Source of the DNA: Bacillota bacterium
GTDB taxonomy: Bacteria; Bacillota; Clostridia; Peptostreptococcales; Anaerovoracaceae
DNA: 64,000 nt
Assembly (NCBI GenBank): GCA_905372035.1
Contig: CAJPNN010000002.1
Span: 1-64,000, forward strand
Direction: 5' to 3'
Shown: positions 1-12,584 of the stretch, piece by piece
How the letters are laid out: the number at the start of each line of letters is the position of its first letter
Numbering within the stretch: position 1 is the stretch's first letter
Made by a program: the position numbers and the translations under genes
The notes under the pieces: generated by a model
Databases searched by the model: none
What the model was told of the DNA's origin: nothing
The model's input: only the letters and a program-made list of their open reading frames with translations

Positions 1-271
1 ATTCTTCAAATATATGTTTTTTATCAATTATAAGCTTTTTTAATATAGTAGCATTTTCATCTAAATTTGAAAAATCCGCATCATTGATCGCAATAAAATC
101 CGACATACAATTTTTTATAAAATCAATGGAAGTTTTCTCAATCACATTATTATCACTAACAGAAAACTTATTATCATTAACAAGTTCCCCTTCTTGACTT
201 GCATTTACAAATCCTATACTTACAAACACCAATGTCATAGCCATAATTATACTCATAAACTTTCTCTTCAT
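1..271 (-). CDS. N-terminal part of a secreted protein of unknown function (runs off left edge)
   Basis: An open frame starts at the ATG at 271-269 and is still open at base 1, giving 90 codons. The start is supported by an AGGAGGT ribosome binding site (280-286 on the plus strand) eight bases upstream; the other nearby ATG (276-274) meets a stop at once. The first 25 residues form a typical Sec signal peptide: MKRK, then a hydrophobic core IIMAMTLVFVSIGF, ending VNAS. The mature part visible is acidic and Asn/Asp-rich with no motif I recognise. It is probably an exported protein; the rest lies outside the window, so no function can be assigned. Confidence 0.75.
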   Translation of the reverse strand, partial: MKRKFMSIIMAMTLVFVSIGFVNASQEGELVNDNKFSVSDNNVIEKTSIDFIKNCMSDFIAINDADFSNLDENATILKKLIIDKKHIFEE

Positions 272-611
272 AGCATATTACCTCCTAACTTAATTATCTA
301 AATTACATTCATAGTATATTCCCAAAAACTATATTTTATTCAGTAAAGTTCTAGTTACGAAGCCTAATATTACTATACCTTTTATAATTCAACAATAAAA
401 TAACTACTTGACTCATTAAATGTCACATTATTTCATATACATCCCCCCTCACTATTCTCCTTAGCTTTATTTCGTATATTCAGAATATTATATAATGCTC
501 CTTAAAATTTCAACTCTTTTTTACTTGTTTGATTTAGATAAATAAAATTTAATCTATATTAATTTGGAGTTGAGCACTGTATTCCTCTTTTACAAGTCTT
601 CAAAAAAATCT
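272..611. other. AT-rich intergenic region without a gene
   Basis: About 340 bases between the secreted-protein gene and the left end of the insertion sequence. I see the ribosome binding site of the leftward gene and AT-rich sequence that must hold its promoter. No convincing -35/-10 pair, hairpin, RNA gene or small reading frame with a ribosome binding site stands out. Confidence 0.5.
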
Positions 612-701
612 GGTTCTATAATAAATGTTGGGGTGTGGAGTGATAAAAATCACTTCATATGCTCAGCATTTTTTAAATTTAGAAGAAAAGGAGTTTTAAT
701 A

Positions 702-1679
702 TTGAAAAAACGTAGATATGTTTGCCCTAATTGCAACAAAAGATTCTATGAGAACGTAGATTTTCTACCTACATACTACAGAACCACAAATAGACTATGG
801 GCTTACATACTAAATGAGCTATCTAAGACTCGCTCTATGAGCTGTATTGCAAAAGATGTTAATTTATCAACCACTTCAATTATGAGAATCTTAGATAAAG
901 TCAGTTGTGGCATGAATCATTTACCGACTACCCTTGCTATTGATGAATTTAGAGGAAATGCACAGGGAGAAAAATTCCAAACACTTCTTACAAACCCTAA
1001 AAGAAAAGTCGTTCTTGATGTTCTTCCAACAAGAAAACAAGAAGATATTTTAGAATATTTTTCTCATTTCCCAATTCATGAGAGGTTGAATGTCAAATAT
1101 GTTGTTATGGACATGTCAGGCAGTTTTAAACCTACCATAAAAGCAGCTCTTGCAAATGCTCAAATCATTGCAGATAAATTCCATGTAGTGAGGCAAGTAA
1201 CATGGGCTTTTGAAGCCGTTAGAAAAAGAGTTCAAAAAGAATTTTATGCTACTAGAAGAAAATACTTTAAAAACTCAAGAAAGCTACTACTTAAAAATCC
1301 CAATAATCTTACTTCAGATCAAGTTTTTCAAGTAGCAAATATGTTAGAGATATCAGTCGAGCTTAGAAATGCATATCACCTTAAAAATATGTTTTATACC
1401 TTTATGAAGTCCAAAGATATTTACGAAGCGAAGAAAAGACTTAAAGATTGGTATTTGATGGTTGCAAGTGTAAATATAAAGGAATTTAATGATTGTGCAG
1501 AAACTTTTAATAGATGGCAAAAGGAAATACTTAATGCATTTAAATTCCATCTTACCAAGGGCTTTACGGAAGGGTGTAATAATCGAATCAAAGTAATTAA
1601 GAGAGTTTCTTATGGCTTTAAAAATTTCGAGAGGTTTAGAAAAAAGATACTCCATAGTCTATATAAAAGCAGTGCTTAA
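702..1679 (+). CDS. ISL3-family transposase lacking the first zinc-finger half
   Basis: Transposase of the ISL3 DDE family, which cuts and pastes its own element. The catalytic domain looks complete: first Asp in AIDEFRG, second Asp in VVMDMSG, and Glu in KGFTEGCNN, about 210 residues after the first Asp. RYVCPNCNKRF retains one Cys pair of the N-terminal zinc finger and a helix-turn-helix region follows. The usual first Cys pair and about 60-80 residues before it are absent. The frame is open from 564, but that start lies outside the left terminal repeat (612), so it cannot be the native one. A TTG at 702 preceded by AAAAGGAG (686-693) is the best remaining start, giving 325 residues against about 400 or more for the family. 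Probably inactive or impaired; it is convergent with the PFOR gene. Confidence 0.7.
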   Translation: MKKRRYVCPNCNKRFYENVDFLPTYYRTTNRLWAYILNELSKTRSMSCIAKDVNLSTTSIMRILDKVSCGMNHLPTTLAIDEFRGNAQGEKFQTLLTNPKRKVVLDVLPTRKQEDILEYFSHFPIHERLNVKYVVMDMSGSFKPTIKAALANAQIIADKFHVVRQVTWAFEAVRKRVQKEFYATRRKYFKNSRKLLLKNPNNLTSDQVFQVANMLEISVELRNAYHLKNMFYTFMKSKDIYEAKKRLKDWYLMVASVNIKEFNDCAETFNRWQKEILNAFKFHLTKGFTEGCNNRIKVIKRVSYGFKNFERFRKKILHSLYKSSA

Positions 1680-1853
1680 GCATTCGACTTTTGTTTTATC
1701 AGATTTCATAAATTTTATAATAAAGAGAAAACTCATAAGGCTTATTGATAAGCTCTATATTTTCTTACCATTTTTTTGAATATAAGCCGGTATTTTTATT
1801 TGTAAAATATCATAAAAGCTAAATATGGTGAATGTATTTTAACAATAAACGAA

Positions 1854-1888
1854 AATCACCGAATTTTACTCCGGTGATTCTACATTTT
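1854..1888 (+). terminator. Candidate terminator of the ISL3 transposase
   Basis: An 8-bp stem, AATCACCG (1854-1861) with CGGTGATT (1872-1879), is followed by a moderately T-rich tail, all inside the right non-coding end of the insertion sequence. The tail is interrupted, so termination may be weak. Confidence 0.4.
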
Positions 1889-1989
1889 TATCATATTTGC
1901 GGCACTACCCCAACATTTGACATAGAACCGTTTATGTAATAAAAATTGGGGAATATTAAAAATCTCATAAATTCTCTACAAAACTATTG

Positions 1990-6160
<4,171 letters not shown>

Positions 6161-7471
6161 ATGAACCGTAAGCACTTGAACAGTATTCATGTTAACCATA
6201 ACAAAAATACTGAAAAATGCTCTACCGAAATCATGCCTGTACCCGACAAAGTGTACATATCAATGTCACAACACATAGGTGCACCTTGCAAGCCTCTTGT
6301 TGCAAAAGGGGATGAAGTTAAAGTCGGACAAGTTATAGGTGACAGTGACGCTTTTGTCAGCGCACCTATACATTCCAGTGTCTCAGGTAAGGTGGTCGGC
6401 ATTGAAGAAGCTCGTTCGGCTGCGGGCGGCGTGGATCAGCTTGTCGTTATAGAAACCGACAAGAAACAGGAGGTGGCTGAAACTGTAAAACCTCCGGTGG
6501 TTTCAGGGAAAGAAGACTTTATAAAGGCTGTAAGAGACAGCGGTCTTGTGGGTCTCGGCGGAGCATCATTCCCCACACATGTAAAATATAACCCTAAAAA
6601 TCTTGACGAGGTCGATACTCTGATAGTAAATGCGGCGGAATGTGAACCTTTCATCACATCAGATCACAGGCTTATGCTTGAAGATACCCGAAACATAATT
6701 GACGGTATTCTTACAGTCATGAAATATTTGGATCTGAAAAAAGCATATATAGGCGTTGAAAGTAATAAACCTGACGCTATCGAAAAACTGAAAGAAGAGA
6801 TAACGAAAAGCGGTCATCCCGAAATAGAAGTAATAACGCTCAGATCCAGATACCCTCAAGGTGCTGAGCGTGTAATGATTTATGAAATAACCGGGAAACA
6901 CATGGATGCCGGCGTTCTTCCCGCACAGCTCGGGATCATTCTTTCAAATGTAACTTCGATTGCATTTATAGGAGAATATTTTAAAACGGGCATGCCGCTT
7001 ATTGCAAAGCGGATAACCGTTGACGGAGATGCCGTAAACTCTCCTAAAAATATAATCGTTCCTATAGGTACAAAAATTTATGATATCATCAATTTTTGCG
7101 GCGGATATAAAAGTGAACCTAAAAAAATAATAATGGGCGGACCGATGATGGGGCGTGCAATTTTCAGTGACAACCTGCCTCTCGTCAAAAATAACAATGC
7201 TATTTTAGCGTTCACAAAAGATAAAGCCGATATTCAAATGGAAACCCAGTGTATAAACTGCGGCAGATGTCATCATGCCTGTCCTTTCAAATTGATGCCT
7301 ACCGCACTCAGTAATGCTATGGAACAGCGTGATGCCGACAGGCTCAAAAAACTTAAAGTTATGTCATGTATGGAATGCGGCAGCTGTGCTTATGTATGTC
7401 CTGCTAAACGTCCTCTCGGATTTAACAATAAACTGGGAAAAGCTATTCTAAAGGAGGCAGAGAGTAAATGA
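6161..7471 (+). CDS. rnfC: Rnf electron transport complex subunit RnfC
   Basis: Peripheral, NADH/NAD-side subunit of the ion-pumping ferredoxin:NAD+ oxidoreductase. The 436 residues begin with a barrel-sandwich/biotin-like region (ISMSQHIGAPCKPLVAKGDEV). The complex-I 51-kDa-like FMN/NADH fold follows (GLGGASFPTHVKYNP, AECEPFITSDHRLM). Two 4Fe-4S motifs close it: CINCGRCHHACP and CMECGSCAYVCP. The ATG at 6161 is chosen because GAGAGGAGG ends ten bases before it; an open extension back to 6107 has no ribosome binding site. First gene of rnfCDGEAB; its stop overlaps the rnfD start by four bases (ATGA), indicating translational coupling. Confidence 0.96.
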   Translation: MNRKHLNSIHVNHNKNTEKCSTEIMPVPDKVYISMSQHIGAPCKPLVAKGDEVKVGQVIGDSDAFVSAPIHSSVSGKVVGIEEARSAAGGVDQLVVIETDKKQEVAETVKPPVVSGKEDFIKAVRDSGLVGLGGASFPTHVKYNPKNLDEVDTLIVNAAECEPFITSDHRLMLEDTRNIIDGILTVMKYLDLKKAYIGVESNKPDAIEKLKEEITKSGHPEIEVITLRSRYPQGAERVMIYEITGKHMDAGVLPAQLGIILSNVTSIAFIGEYFKTGMPLIAKRITVDGDAVNSPKNIIVPIGTKIYDIINFCGGYKSEPKKIIMGGPMMGRAIFSDNLPLVKNNNAILAFTKDKADIQMETQCINCGRCHHACPFKLMPTALSNAMEQRDADRLKKLKVMSCMECGSCAYVCPAKRPLGFNNKLGKAILKEAESK

Positions 7472-8433
7472 GCATAAACACAAATGATAATTTAATCGTT
7501 TCGTCATCTCCGCATCTGGTCGATGACATAACCACTTCAAAGATTATGACTTATGTGCTGATCGCCCTTTTCCCGGCGTTGGTCGTTTCCGGCATAGTCT
7601 TCGGACCGAGAGCGATAATTCTTACTCTGGTTTGTGCAGTTTCGTCAGTCTTGTTTGAATACCTGTTCAACAAGATTACAAAGCGCAGTCAGACTATATC
7701 GGATAGAAGTGCAATCGTTACAGGTGTACTTTTAGCATTCAACATACCGTCAAATTTTCCGTATTGGATGGCAATAATAGGATGCTTTGTAGCTATCGTA
7801 ATTGTAAAATGTTTATTCGGCGGCATAGGACAAAACTTTGCGAACCCCGCTCTGGTTGCTCGTATAGTCCTTTTTATATCATTTGCCACAAACATGACGA
7901 GTTGGCCTGTTCCCGGTGAAAGAATTTTACTTGCATCGGATGCAAAAACCGCTGCAACTCCTCTGGGTCTTTTGCAGCACGGGGATTTTGACAACATGCC
8001 TTCAAACATGAGTCTGTTCCTCGGAACGATCGGAGGTTCAATGGGTGAAGTAAGCGCTTTGGCATTGCTTATCGGAGGCCTTTTCCTTATATGGAAAAAG
8101 GTCATAAGCCCTATAACTCCTGTTTGTTTTATAGCGGTCGTTGCCATATTTGCTCTTCTTGCCGGACAGGATCCTGTTTTCCACGTTTGTGCCGGAGGTG
8201 TTATGATAGGTGCATTTTTCATGGCGACCGATTATGCGACAACTCCCATAACAAATTTGGGTAAAGCGATTTTCGGAATAGGCTGCGGATTTTTAACGAT
8301 GTCAATCCGTCTGTTCGGTTCATATCCTGAAGGAGTTTCTTTTGCTATAGTTATTATGAACATGTGTACTCCTTTGATCGATATGGCTTGTCAGAAAAAA
8401 TTATACGGGGGTGCTGAAAAAAATGAAAAATAA
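7468..8433 (+). CDS. rnfD: Rnf complex membrane subunit RnfD (covalent FMN)
   Basis: Integral membrane subunit of Rnf, related to NqrB. The 321 residues contain about nine or ten hydrophobic segments. The flavin-attachment segment is KTAATPLGLL with Thr164 as the expected phosphodiester-linked FMN site. The first two residues of that motif (A-A instead of the usual S-G-A context) are a small departure. SDRSAIVTGVLLAFNIP and GQNFANPALVARI are family signatures. Overlaps rnfC upstream by four bases, and its end overlaps the start of rnfG. Confidence 0.94.
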   Translation: MSINTNDNLIVSSSPHLVDDITTSKIMTYVLIALFPALVVSGIVFGPRAIILTLVCAVSSVLFEYLFNKITKRSQTISDRSAIVTGVLLAFNIPSNFPYWMAIIGCFVAIVIVKCLFGGIGQNFANPALVARIVLFISFATNMTSWPVPGERILLASDAKTAATPLGLLQHGDFDNMPSNMSLFLGTIGGSMGEVSALALLIGGLFLIWKKVISPITPVCFIAVVAIFALLAGQDPVFHVCAGGVMIGAFFMATDYATTPITNLGKAIFGIGCGFLTMSIRLFGSYPEGVSFAIVIMNMCTPLIDMACQKKLYGGAEKNEK

Positions 8434-8992
8434 TGCAAACTTCAAAGAAAATGTAGCCCCTGCTCTTGTATTGTTCATAATATGCCTTGTCGTAACTTTC
8501 GCTTTGGCTGCTACCGACACTGCAACCACACCTAAAATCGCGGCTATAAAAAAAGCCAATGCGGACGCTGCAAGAGCTGTCGTACTATCTTCCGCCAAGG
8601 AAAACGGTAAAGCGGAATTTAACGAATACAAGGGGAAACTTGTTGACGGTGTAATTGAGTGTTATACTGCAAAAAATAAGTCGGGAATTGCCATAACCGC
8701 TCAGGCACCGAGTTTCGGCGGACTGATAACGGTTATGGTGGGTATAGATAAAGACGGCAAAGTAAAAGGCGTAACGGTAACCGATCACAAAGATACTCCC
8801 GGACTCGGGACGCTTGCAATGGATGCCGGATATCTGAAACAATATAATAATTGTAAAAAAGCGAATGCAGACAATATAAAAGATGACGGCGAGATCAAGG
8901 CAATAACCGGTGCTACCATTTCATCAAACGGTATATACCAATCGGTACGCCATGCTCTTGCACAATACAAAGAAATGGGAGGTGTTAAGTAA
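8423..8992 (+). CDS. rnfG: Rnf complex subunit RnfG (covalent FMN)
   Basis: FMN-binding electron carrier subunit related to NqrC, with one N-terminal membrane helix (about residues 12-30) and an extracytoplasmic FMN_bind domain. The motif ITGATISS (161-168) carries the expected FMN-linked Thr165. The ATG at 8423 (189 residues) is preferred over the in-frame GTG at 8411, because GGGGGTG just upstream acts as the ribosome binding site. The gene starts inside the last codons of rnfD, and its stop TAA shares a base with the rnfE start. Confidence 0.93.
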   Translation: MKNNANFKENVAPALVLFIICLVVTFALAATDTATTPKIAAIKKANADAARAVVLSSAKENGKAEFNEYKGKLVDGVIECYTAKNKSGIAITAQAPSFGGLITVMVGIDKDGKVKGVTVTDHKDTPGLGTLAMDAGYLKQYNNCKKANADNIKDDGEIKAITGATISSNGIYQSVRHALAQYKEMGGVK

Positions 8993-9801
8993 TGAACAAG
9001 ATAAGCATAATTACTAAAGGCATCATAAAAGAAAATCCCGTTTTGGTATTATTGCTCGGAACTTGCCCTTTCCTCGCTACAACGACTTCCGCATTTAACG
9101 GACTCGGAATGGGTGTTTCAACTACGGCGGTTTTAATCTGCTCCAACGTGGTAATTTCTCTCTTAAAAAAAGTTATTCCGGACAAAGTTCGTATACCTTG
9201 CTATATAGTTGTGATAGCGGGATTCGTAACTGTAGTTCAGATGCTTTTGAAAGCCTATTTACCTGCACTTGATAAATCTTTGGGATTATTTATTCCTTTG
9301 ATAGTTGTAAACTGCATTATACTCGGCAGAGCTGAAATGTTTGCAAGTAAAAACACGGTTTTCGATTCATTGTTGGACGGACTTGGCATGGGGCTCGGAT
9401 TTACTTTCGCACTGTTTATGATGGGAGCTATAAGAGAACTTTTAGGTTCCGGAGCAATTTTAGGTTTCGGTGTTATACCTAAGGCTGTCGCTCCTATGAC
9501 GATATTTATGCTTGCACCGGGCGGGTTCTTCGTTTACGGATGCCTTGTTGCGGCAATAAATTATTTATCAAACGGAAGAGCTATAAAGAAAAAAGATTTC
9601 AGCTGTGATGCCTGCGGTGCTTGCGGCGGATGTTGCGGCGGCGATGCAAATGCGGACAGCGATGTTGCGAGCGCAGCCGCGGCGGATAAAGCTTCTCCTG
9701 CTTCCGATTCGAATACAGGGGAATATAAAGCTGTAATAACTGCTCCTGATGCTTCCGACAGCACCGTCGGTGCTGATGACAAGAAAGGAGGTCGGGAATA
9801 A
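8992..9801 (+). CDS. rnfE: Rnf complex membrane subunit RnfE with Cys-rich C-terminal tail
   Basis: Membrane subunit of Rnf, paralogue of RnfA, with six predicted helices within about the first 195 residues. Typical segments are LLLGTCPFLATTTSAFNGLGMG and GMGLGFTFALFMMGAIRELLGSG. The Cys in TCPFLA is the residue that, with its RnfA partner, holds an intramembrane iron-sulfur centre in this family. After the last helix there is a tail of about 65 residues. It opens with a cysteine cluster (CDACGACGGCCGG) and continues Ala/Ser/Asp-rich and probably disordered. The 269-residue length exceeds the common 195-235. The tail's last codons contain the AAAGGAGGT site of rnfA, and stop and start overlap by one base. 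Confidence 0.94.
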   Translation: MNKISIITKGIIKENPVLVLLLGTCPFLATTTSAFNGLGMGVSTTAVLICSNVVISLLKKVIPDKVRIPCYIVVIAGFVTVVQMLLKAYLPALDKSLGLFIPLIVVNCIILGRAEMFASKNTVFDSLLDGLGMGLGFTFALFMMGAIRELLGSGAILGFGVIPKAVAPMTIFMLAPGGFFVYGCLVAAINYLSNGRAIKKKDFSCDACGACGGCCGGDANADSDVASAAAADKASPASDSNTGEYKAVITAPDASDSTVGADDKKGGRE

Positions 9802-10391
9802 TGAAAGAAATGATCATGATACTCATAAGTGTCGTTCTTGTTAACAATTTCGTTCTTTCACAATTTTTAGGTGTCTGCCCGTTCTTAGGCGTTTCAAAAA
9901 AACTTGATTCCGCCGTTGGAATGAGCGCCGCCGTTACTTTTGTAATGGTTCTTGCTACGGCAGTTACATGGCCTGTTATGCATCTGATATTGGTACCTCA
10001 GAAAATAGCATATTTGCAAACGGTTGTATTTATACTTGTAATCGCATCTCTCGTGCAGTTGGTAGAAATGATCCTTAAGAAACATTCACCCGGGCTGCAC
10101 AAGTCCTTAGGTGTTTATCTGCCTTTGATAACTACAAACTGTGCGGTTTTGGGTGTAGCTATAACCAATATAGATAAGGATTTTTCCTATCTTCAATCTC
10201 TTGTAAATGCTTTCGGTGCAGGTTTGGGCTTCCTTGTTGCCATGTCGCTTTTTGCCGGCATAAGGGAAAAGATTCAATATAACAATTTTCCTAAGGCTTT
10301 CCAAGGTATTCCTTACGTACTCGTTGCAGCATCTATTCTGTCACTTTCCTTTATGGGATTTGCCGGTATAGTTGACGGTTTATTTAAGTAG
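9801..10391 (+). CDS. rnfA: Rnf complex membrane subunit RnfA
   Basis: Integral membrane subunit, 196 residues with six hydrophobic segments. Signatures include NNFVLSQFLGVCPFLGVSK and LPLITTNCAVLGVAI. Its GVCPFLG cysteine pairs with the RnfE equivalent for the intramembrane cluster. AAAGGAGGT (9784-9792) precedes the ATG. Fifth gene of the operon, 12 bases before rnfB. Confidence 0.96.
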   Translation: MKEMIMILISVVLVNNFVLSQFLGVCPFLGVSKKLDSAVGMSAAVTFVMVLATAVTWPVMHLILVPQKIAYLQTVVFILVIASLVQLVEMILKKHSPGLHKSLGVYLPLITTNCAVLGVAITNIDKDFSYLQSLVNAFGAGLGFLVAMSLFAGIREKIQYNNFPKAFQGIPYVLVAASILSLSFMGFAGIVDGLFK

Positions 10392-10403
10392 GGAGGTGCT
10401 GAA

Positions 10404-11276
10404 ATGAATTATTTAATTCCGGTCGTGGTGGTTGCACTTATAGGTCTGATTGCGGGAATAATACTTACTATATTCTCAAAGCTTATGGCTGTAAGTGTAG
10501 ATGAACGTGTAGCCTTGATAAGAGAAGTTTTACCGGGTGCAAACTGCGGAGCTTGCGGTTTTGCAGGCTGCGATGATTATGCCGCAGCGTTGGGTTCCGA
10601 TTCGGACGTCGCTCCCAATCTCTGCCCTCCGGGAGGTACTTCGGTCGCTGCACAAATAGCTGAAATATTAGGAGTGGATGCGGGTTCAACCGAAGCAAAA
10701 TATGCGGAAGTTCTTTGCAAAGGTTCATGCGAACATACAAAACCTCTTATGGAGTATCAGGGTATAAAAACCTGTAAGGCCGTAAAAAACTTCTTCGGCG
10801 GACATGGAAGTTGCCGCTACGGTTGTCTCGGATTCGGTGACTGCGTGACGGCTTGCCCGTATGATGCCATCCACGTTGTCGACGGTGTCGCTATAGTTGA
10901 CAGAAATAATTGCGTGGGCTGCGGACTTTGTGTAAAAGCTTGTCCTAACGATATAATACAGATCGCTCCGGGTAAAAATCTTATATACGTGGGATGCAGC
11001 AATCAGGATAAAGGCGGCGTTGCGAGAAAAACCTGCGGGGTTGCATGCATAGGCTGTATGAAATGTGTTAAAGCCTGTAGATTTGATTCTATAAAGGTTG
11101 AAAACAATCTTGCATATATAAACCCTGAAACTTGCAGAAACTGTACCATGTGTGTAAAAGAATGTCCTACAGGTGCTATCATGCAGCTTCCTCGTCCTAA
11201 AAAGCCTGCTGCGAAAACACAAACGGCAAAACCTCAGCCTTCACAACCTGAAAATCAACAGGTTGCAAATGCATAG
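10404..11276 (+). CDS. rnfB: Rnf complex ferredoxin-type subunit RnfB
   Basis: Entry point for electrons from reduced ferredoxin. The 290 residues start with one membrane helix (4-24). An Fe-S domain follows with cysteines 48, 51, 56 and 74 (NCGACGFAGC...CPPGG). Four ferredoxin-like cysteine motifs come next (DCVTACP, CVGCGLCVKACP, CIGCMKCVKAC, CRNCTMCVKECP). The end is a short Pro/Gln/Lys-rich tail. GGGAGGTG stands nine bases before the ATG. Last gene of the operon; a strong terminator follows 24 bases after the stop. Confidence 0.96.
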   Translation: MNYLIPVVVVALIGLIAGIILTIFSKLMAVSVDERVALIREVLPGANCGACGFAGCDDYAAALGSDSDVAPNLCPPGGTSVAAQIAEILGVDAGSTEAKYAEVLCKGSCEHTKPLMEYQGIKTCKAVKNFFGGHGSCRYGCLGFGDCVTACPYDAIHVVDGVAIVDRNNCVGCGLCVKACPNDIIQIAPGKNLIYVGCSNQDKGGVARKTCGVACIGCMKCVKACRFDSIKVENNLAYINPETCRNCTMCVKECPTGAIMQLPRPKKPAAKTQTAKPQPSQPENQQVANA

Positions 11277-11300
11277 TAAAAATACATTAACTGTTAATAA

Positions 11301-11337
11301 AAAACACCGGTGCCGCCTTGCTGTCCGGTGTTTTTTT
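11301..11337 (+). terminator. Rho-independent terminator of the rnf operon
   Basis: A 10-bp perfect stem, AAAACACCGG (11301-11310) with CCGGTGTTTT (11325-11334), has a 14-base loop and an uninterrupted T run. It lies 24 bases after rnfB. Confidence 0.92.
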
Positions 11338-11355
11338 CCTTTGCTTATAAGGATA

Positions 11356-11384
11356 TTGGAAAATCAACACTTTTATGCTAAAAT
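11356..11384 (+). promoter_or_regulatory. Housekeeping promoter for the NusG-II / Gx-transporter pair
   Basis: TTGGAA (11356-11361), a 17-base spacer, then an extended -10 TGCTAAAAT whose hexamer is 11379-11384. It lies just after the rnf terminator, so the next two genes can be expressed apart from rnf. The leader would be about 90 bases. Confidence 0.6.
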
Positions 11385-11480
11385 GTTTAGCAGCGGACAT
11401 ATTTGATCTCAGTAATCAATAATCCATTTAATTGTCGACCGTTTATTCATAAATCTATTGATTTAAAGGGGTATTTAACA

Positions 11481-11888
11481 TTGGCAGATTATAAAAGCAA
11501 TAAACCTAAAATTAGAGATATCATAAAAAAAGGCGATATAATCCTGGCGGTTTTTTTTATAATTGCCGGCCTTGTTCCCATGTTTTTTATGTTTCAAAAC
11601 GAAGAACCGGGTCACAATATAAATGTAAGTGTGAATTCTAAGCATTATGGAAGTTATTCTTTGGATAAAGACCGTACGATCAAGATCAAACAGCCGAACG
11701 GCCATATAAATATAATTGAAATAAAAAATGGAAAAGCATATATGAAATATTCCGATTGCAAGAATCAAAACTGCGTACATCAGGGGAAAATAAATTCAAA
11801 CAATCAAAATATAGTTTGTCTTCCCAACAAGGTTATGGTAACTGTAGATTCCGATAAAAAACAGGAATTTGATTCCGTTTCGAAATGA
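11481..11888 (+). CDS. NusG domain II-containing membrane-anchored protein
   Basis: Small protein (135 residues) with one N-terminal membrane segment (about 19-38) and an extracytoplasmic domain of the NusG_II type. The signature is Cys93, Cys98 and then the IVCLPNKVMV motif with Cys113. The molecular role is not established. In Firmicutes this family repeatedly sits beside Rnf and Gx-transporter genes, as here. The TTG at 11481 is preferred: AAAGGGG lies nine bases upstream, and it gives a Lys-rich cytoplasmic start followed directly by the helix. An open extension back to 11403 lacks a ribosome binding site. Confidence 0.8.
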   Translation: MADYKSNKPKIRDIIKKGDIILAVFFIIAGLVPMFFMFQNEEPGHNINVSVNSKHYGSYSLDKDRTIKIKQPNGHINIIEIKNGKAYMKYSDCKNQNCVHQGKINSNNQNIVCLPNKVMVTVDSDKKQEFDSVSK

Positions 11889-11915
11889 TTTTTAAGAAAT
11901 GATTTTTTCATAGAT

Positions 11916-11943
11916 AAATTATTTCTAATTAGAAAATAATTTT
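11916..11943. repeat. AT-only imperfect palindrome between the NusG-II and Gx genes
   Basis: AAATTATTTCTAA is mirrored by TTAGAAAATAATTT with a single extra A. It could fold as a weak hairpin or be a binding site. There is no GC in the stem and only a short T run, so I do not call it a terminator. Confidence 0.4.
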
Positions 11944-12027
11944 CAGTATAAAATGGATAATTCCTCTATCGGCTGTAAGGGATATTAACCATAAATATAT
12001 TGTAGAAGAGCAGAAAGGTATATATAA

Positions 12028-12552
12028 GTGGAGAACAAAAACTTTACAAATCGTATAGCCTTATGTGGTATATTTACCGCACTGGCTTTAATATTTTCAT
12101 ATGTGGAGGCAATTGTCCCTCTCCCTCTCGGTGTCCCCGGCATAAAAATGGGATTTGCCAATATAATAATAGTCGTAGCTCTTTATACTATGGATGCAAA
12201 AACCGCATTCGCTATAAATATACTCAGAATAATAATCGCAGGACTTCTCTTCACGGGCGTTTTCGGTATGCTTTATTCACTTGCAGGCGGAATATTAAGC
12301 TTTTTATCCATGCTGATTATAAAAAAAATAAAGTATTTCAGTATACTCGGTGTAAGTATCTCCGGCGGTGTTGCACATAATTTAGGACAAATTCTGACTG
12401 CAGCTCTAATAATAAGCAATATAAAAATGTTCGTATATTTTCCTGTTTTAGTCCTGTCGGGAGTTGTAACGGGTACGATCATAGGCTTTATCTCACTTAA
12501 CATCATAAATATTCTTCCCGCTTCAATAAAAGTACGCTTACATCGTTTCTAA
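12028..12552 (+). CDS. Gx transporter family protein (heptaprenyl diphosphate synthase component I-like)
   Basis: Membrane protein of 174 residues with about five hydrophobic segments. It matches the Gx/ECF-substrate-component-like family whose older name is heptaprenyl diphosphate synthase component I. The signature is VPLPLGVPGIKMGFANI, with GGVAHNLGQI further on. It probably takes up a small organic molecule; the substrate is unknown. Start is GTG at 12028 with AGAAAGG upstream. In the same order as in many Firmicutes, it follows a NusG-II gene next to rnf. A flavin transferase (ApbE) often found in this neighbourhood is absent here. It converges on argF with only 32 bases between the stops and no clear terminator. 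Confidence 0.8.
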   Translation: MENKNFTNRIALCGIFTALALIFSYVEAIVPLPLGVPGIKMGFANIIIVVALYTMDAKTAFAINILRIIIAGLLFTGVFGMLYSLAGGILSFLSMLIIKKIKYFSILGVSISGGVAHNLGQILTAALIISNIKMFVYFPVLVLSGVVTGTIIGFISLNIINILPASIKVRLHRF

Positions 12553-12584
12553 CCTTATTATTTCAGCGAGTTCGGTACAAGTTT

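Larger units (their letters stand above)
612..1929 (+). mobile_element. ISL3-family insertion sequence, shortened at its left end
   Basis: The ends are near-identical inverted repeats. The left end starts GGTTCTAT at 612 and continues to AAATGTTGGGGT at 634. The reverse complement of the right end, 1929 back to 1907, matches it at 20 of 23 positions. The element contains one ISL3-type transposase. No 8-bp target duplication is visible (flanks 604-611 and 1930-1937 differ). Only about 65 bases separate the left repeat from the coding sequence for the second zinc-finger cysteine pair of the transposase. This suggests an internal deletion of the usual N-terminal coding part. The right non-coding stretch is about 250 bases. 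Confidence 0.7.

Noticed and set aside
604..1937. Target-site duplication of the ISL3 element
   Set aside because: The eight bases on the two sides (AAAAATCT and GTTTATGT) do not match.
12553..12584. Terminator between the converging Gx-transporter gene and argF
   Set aside because: Only 32 bases, with no hairpin plus T run on either strand.
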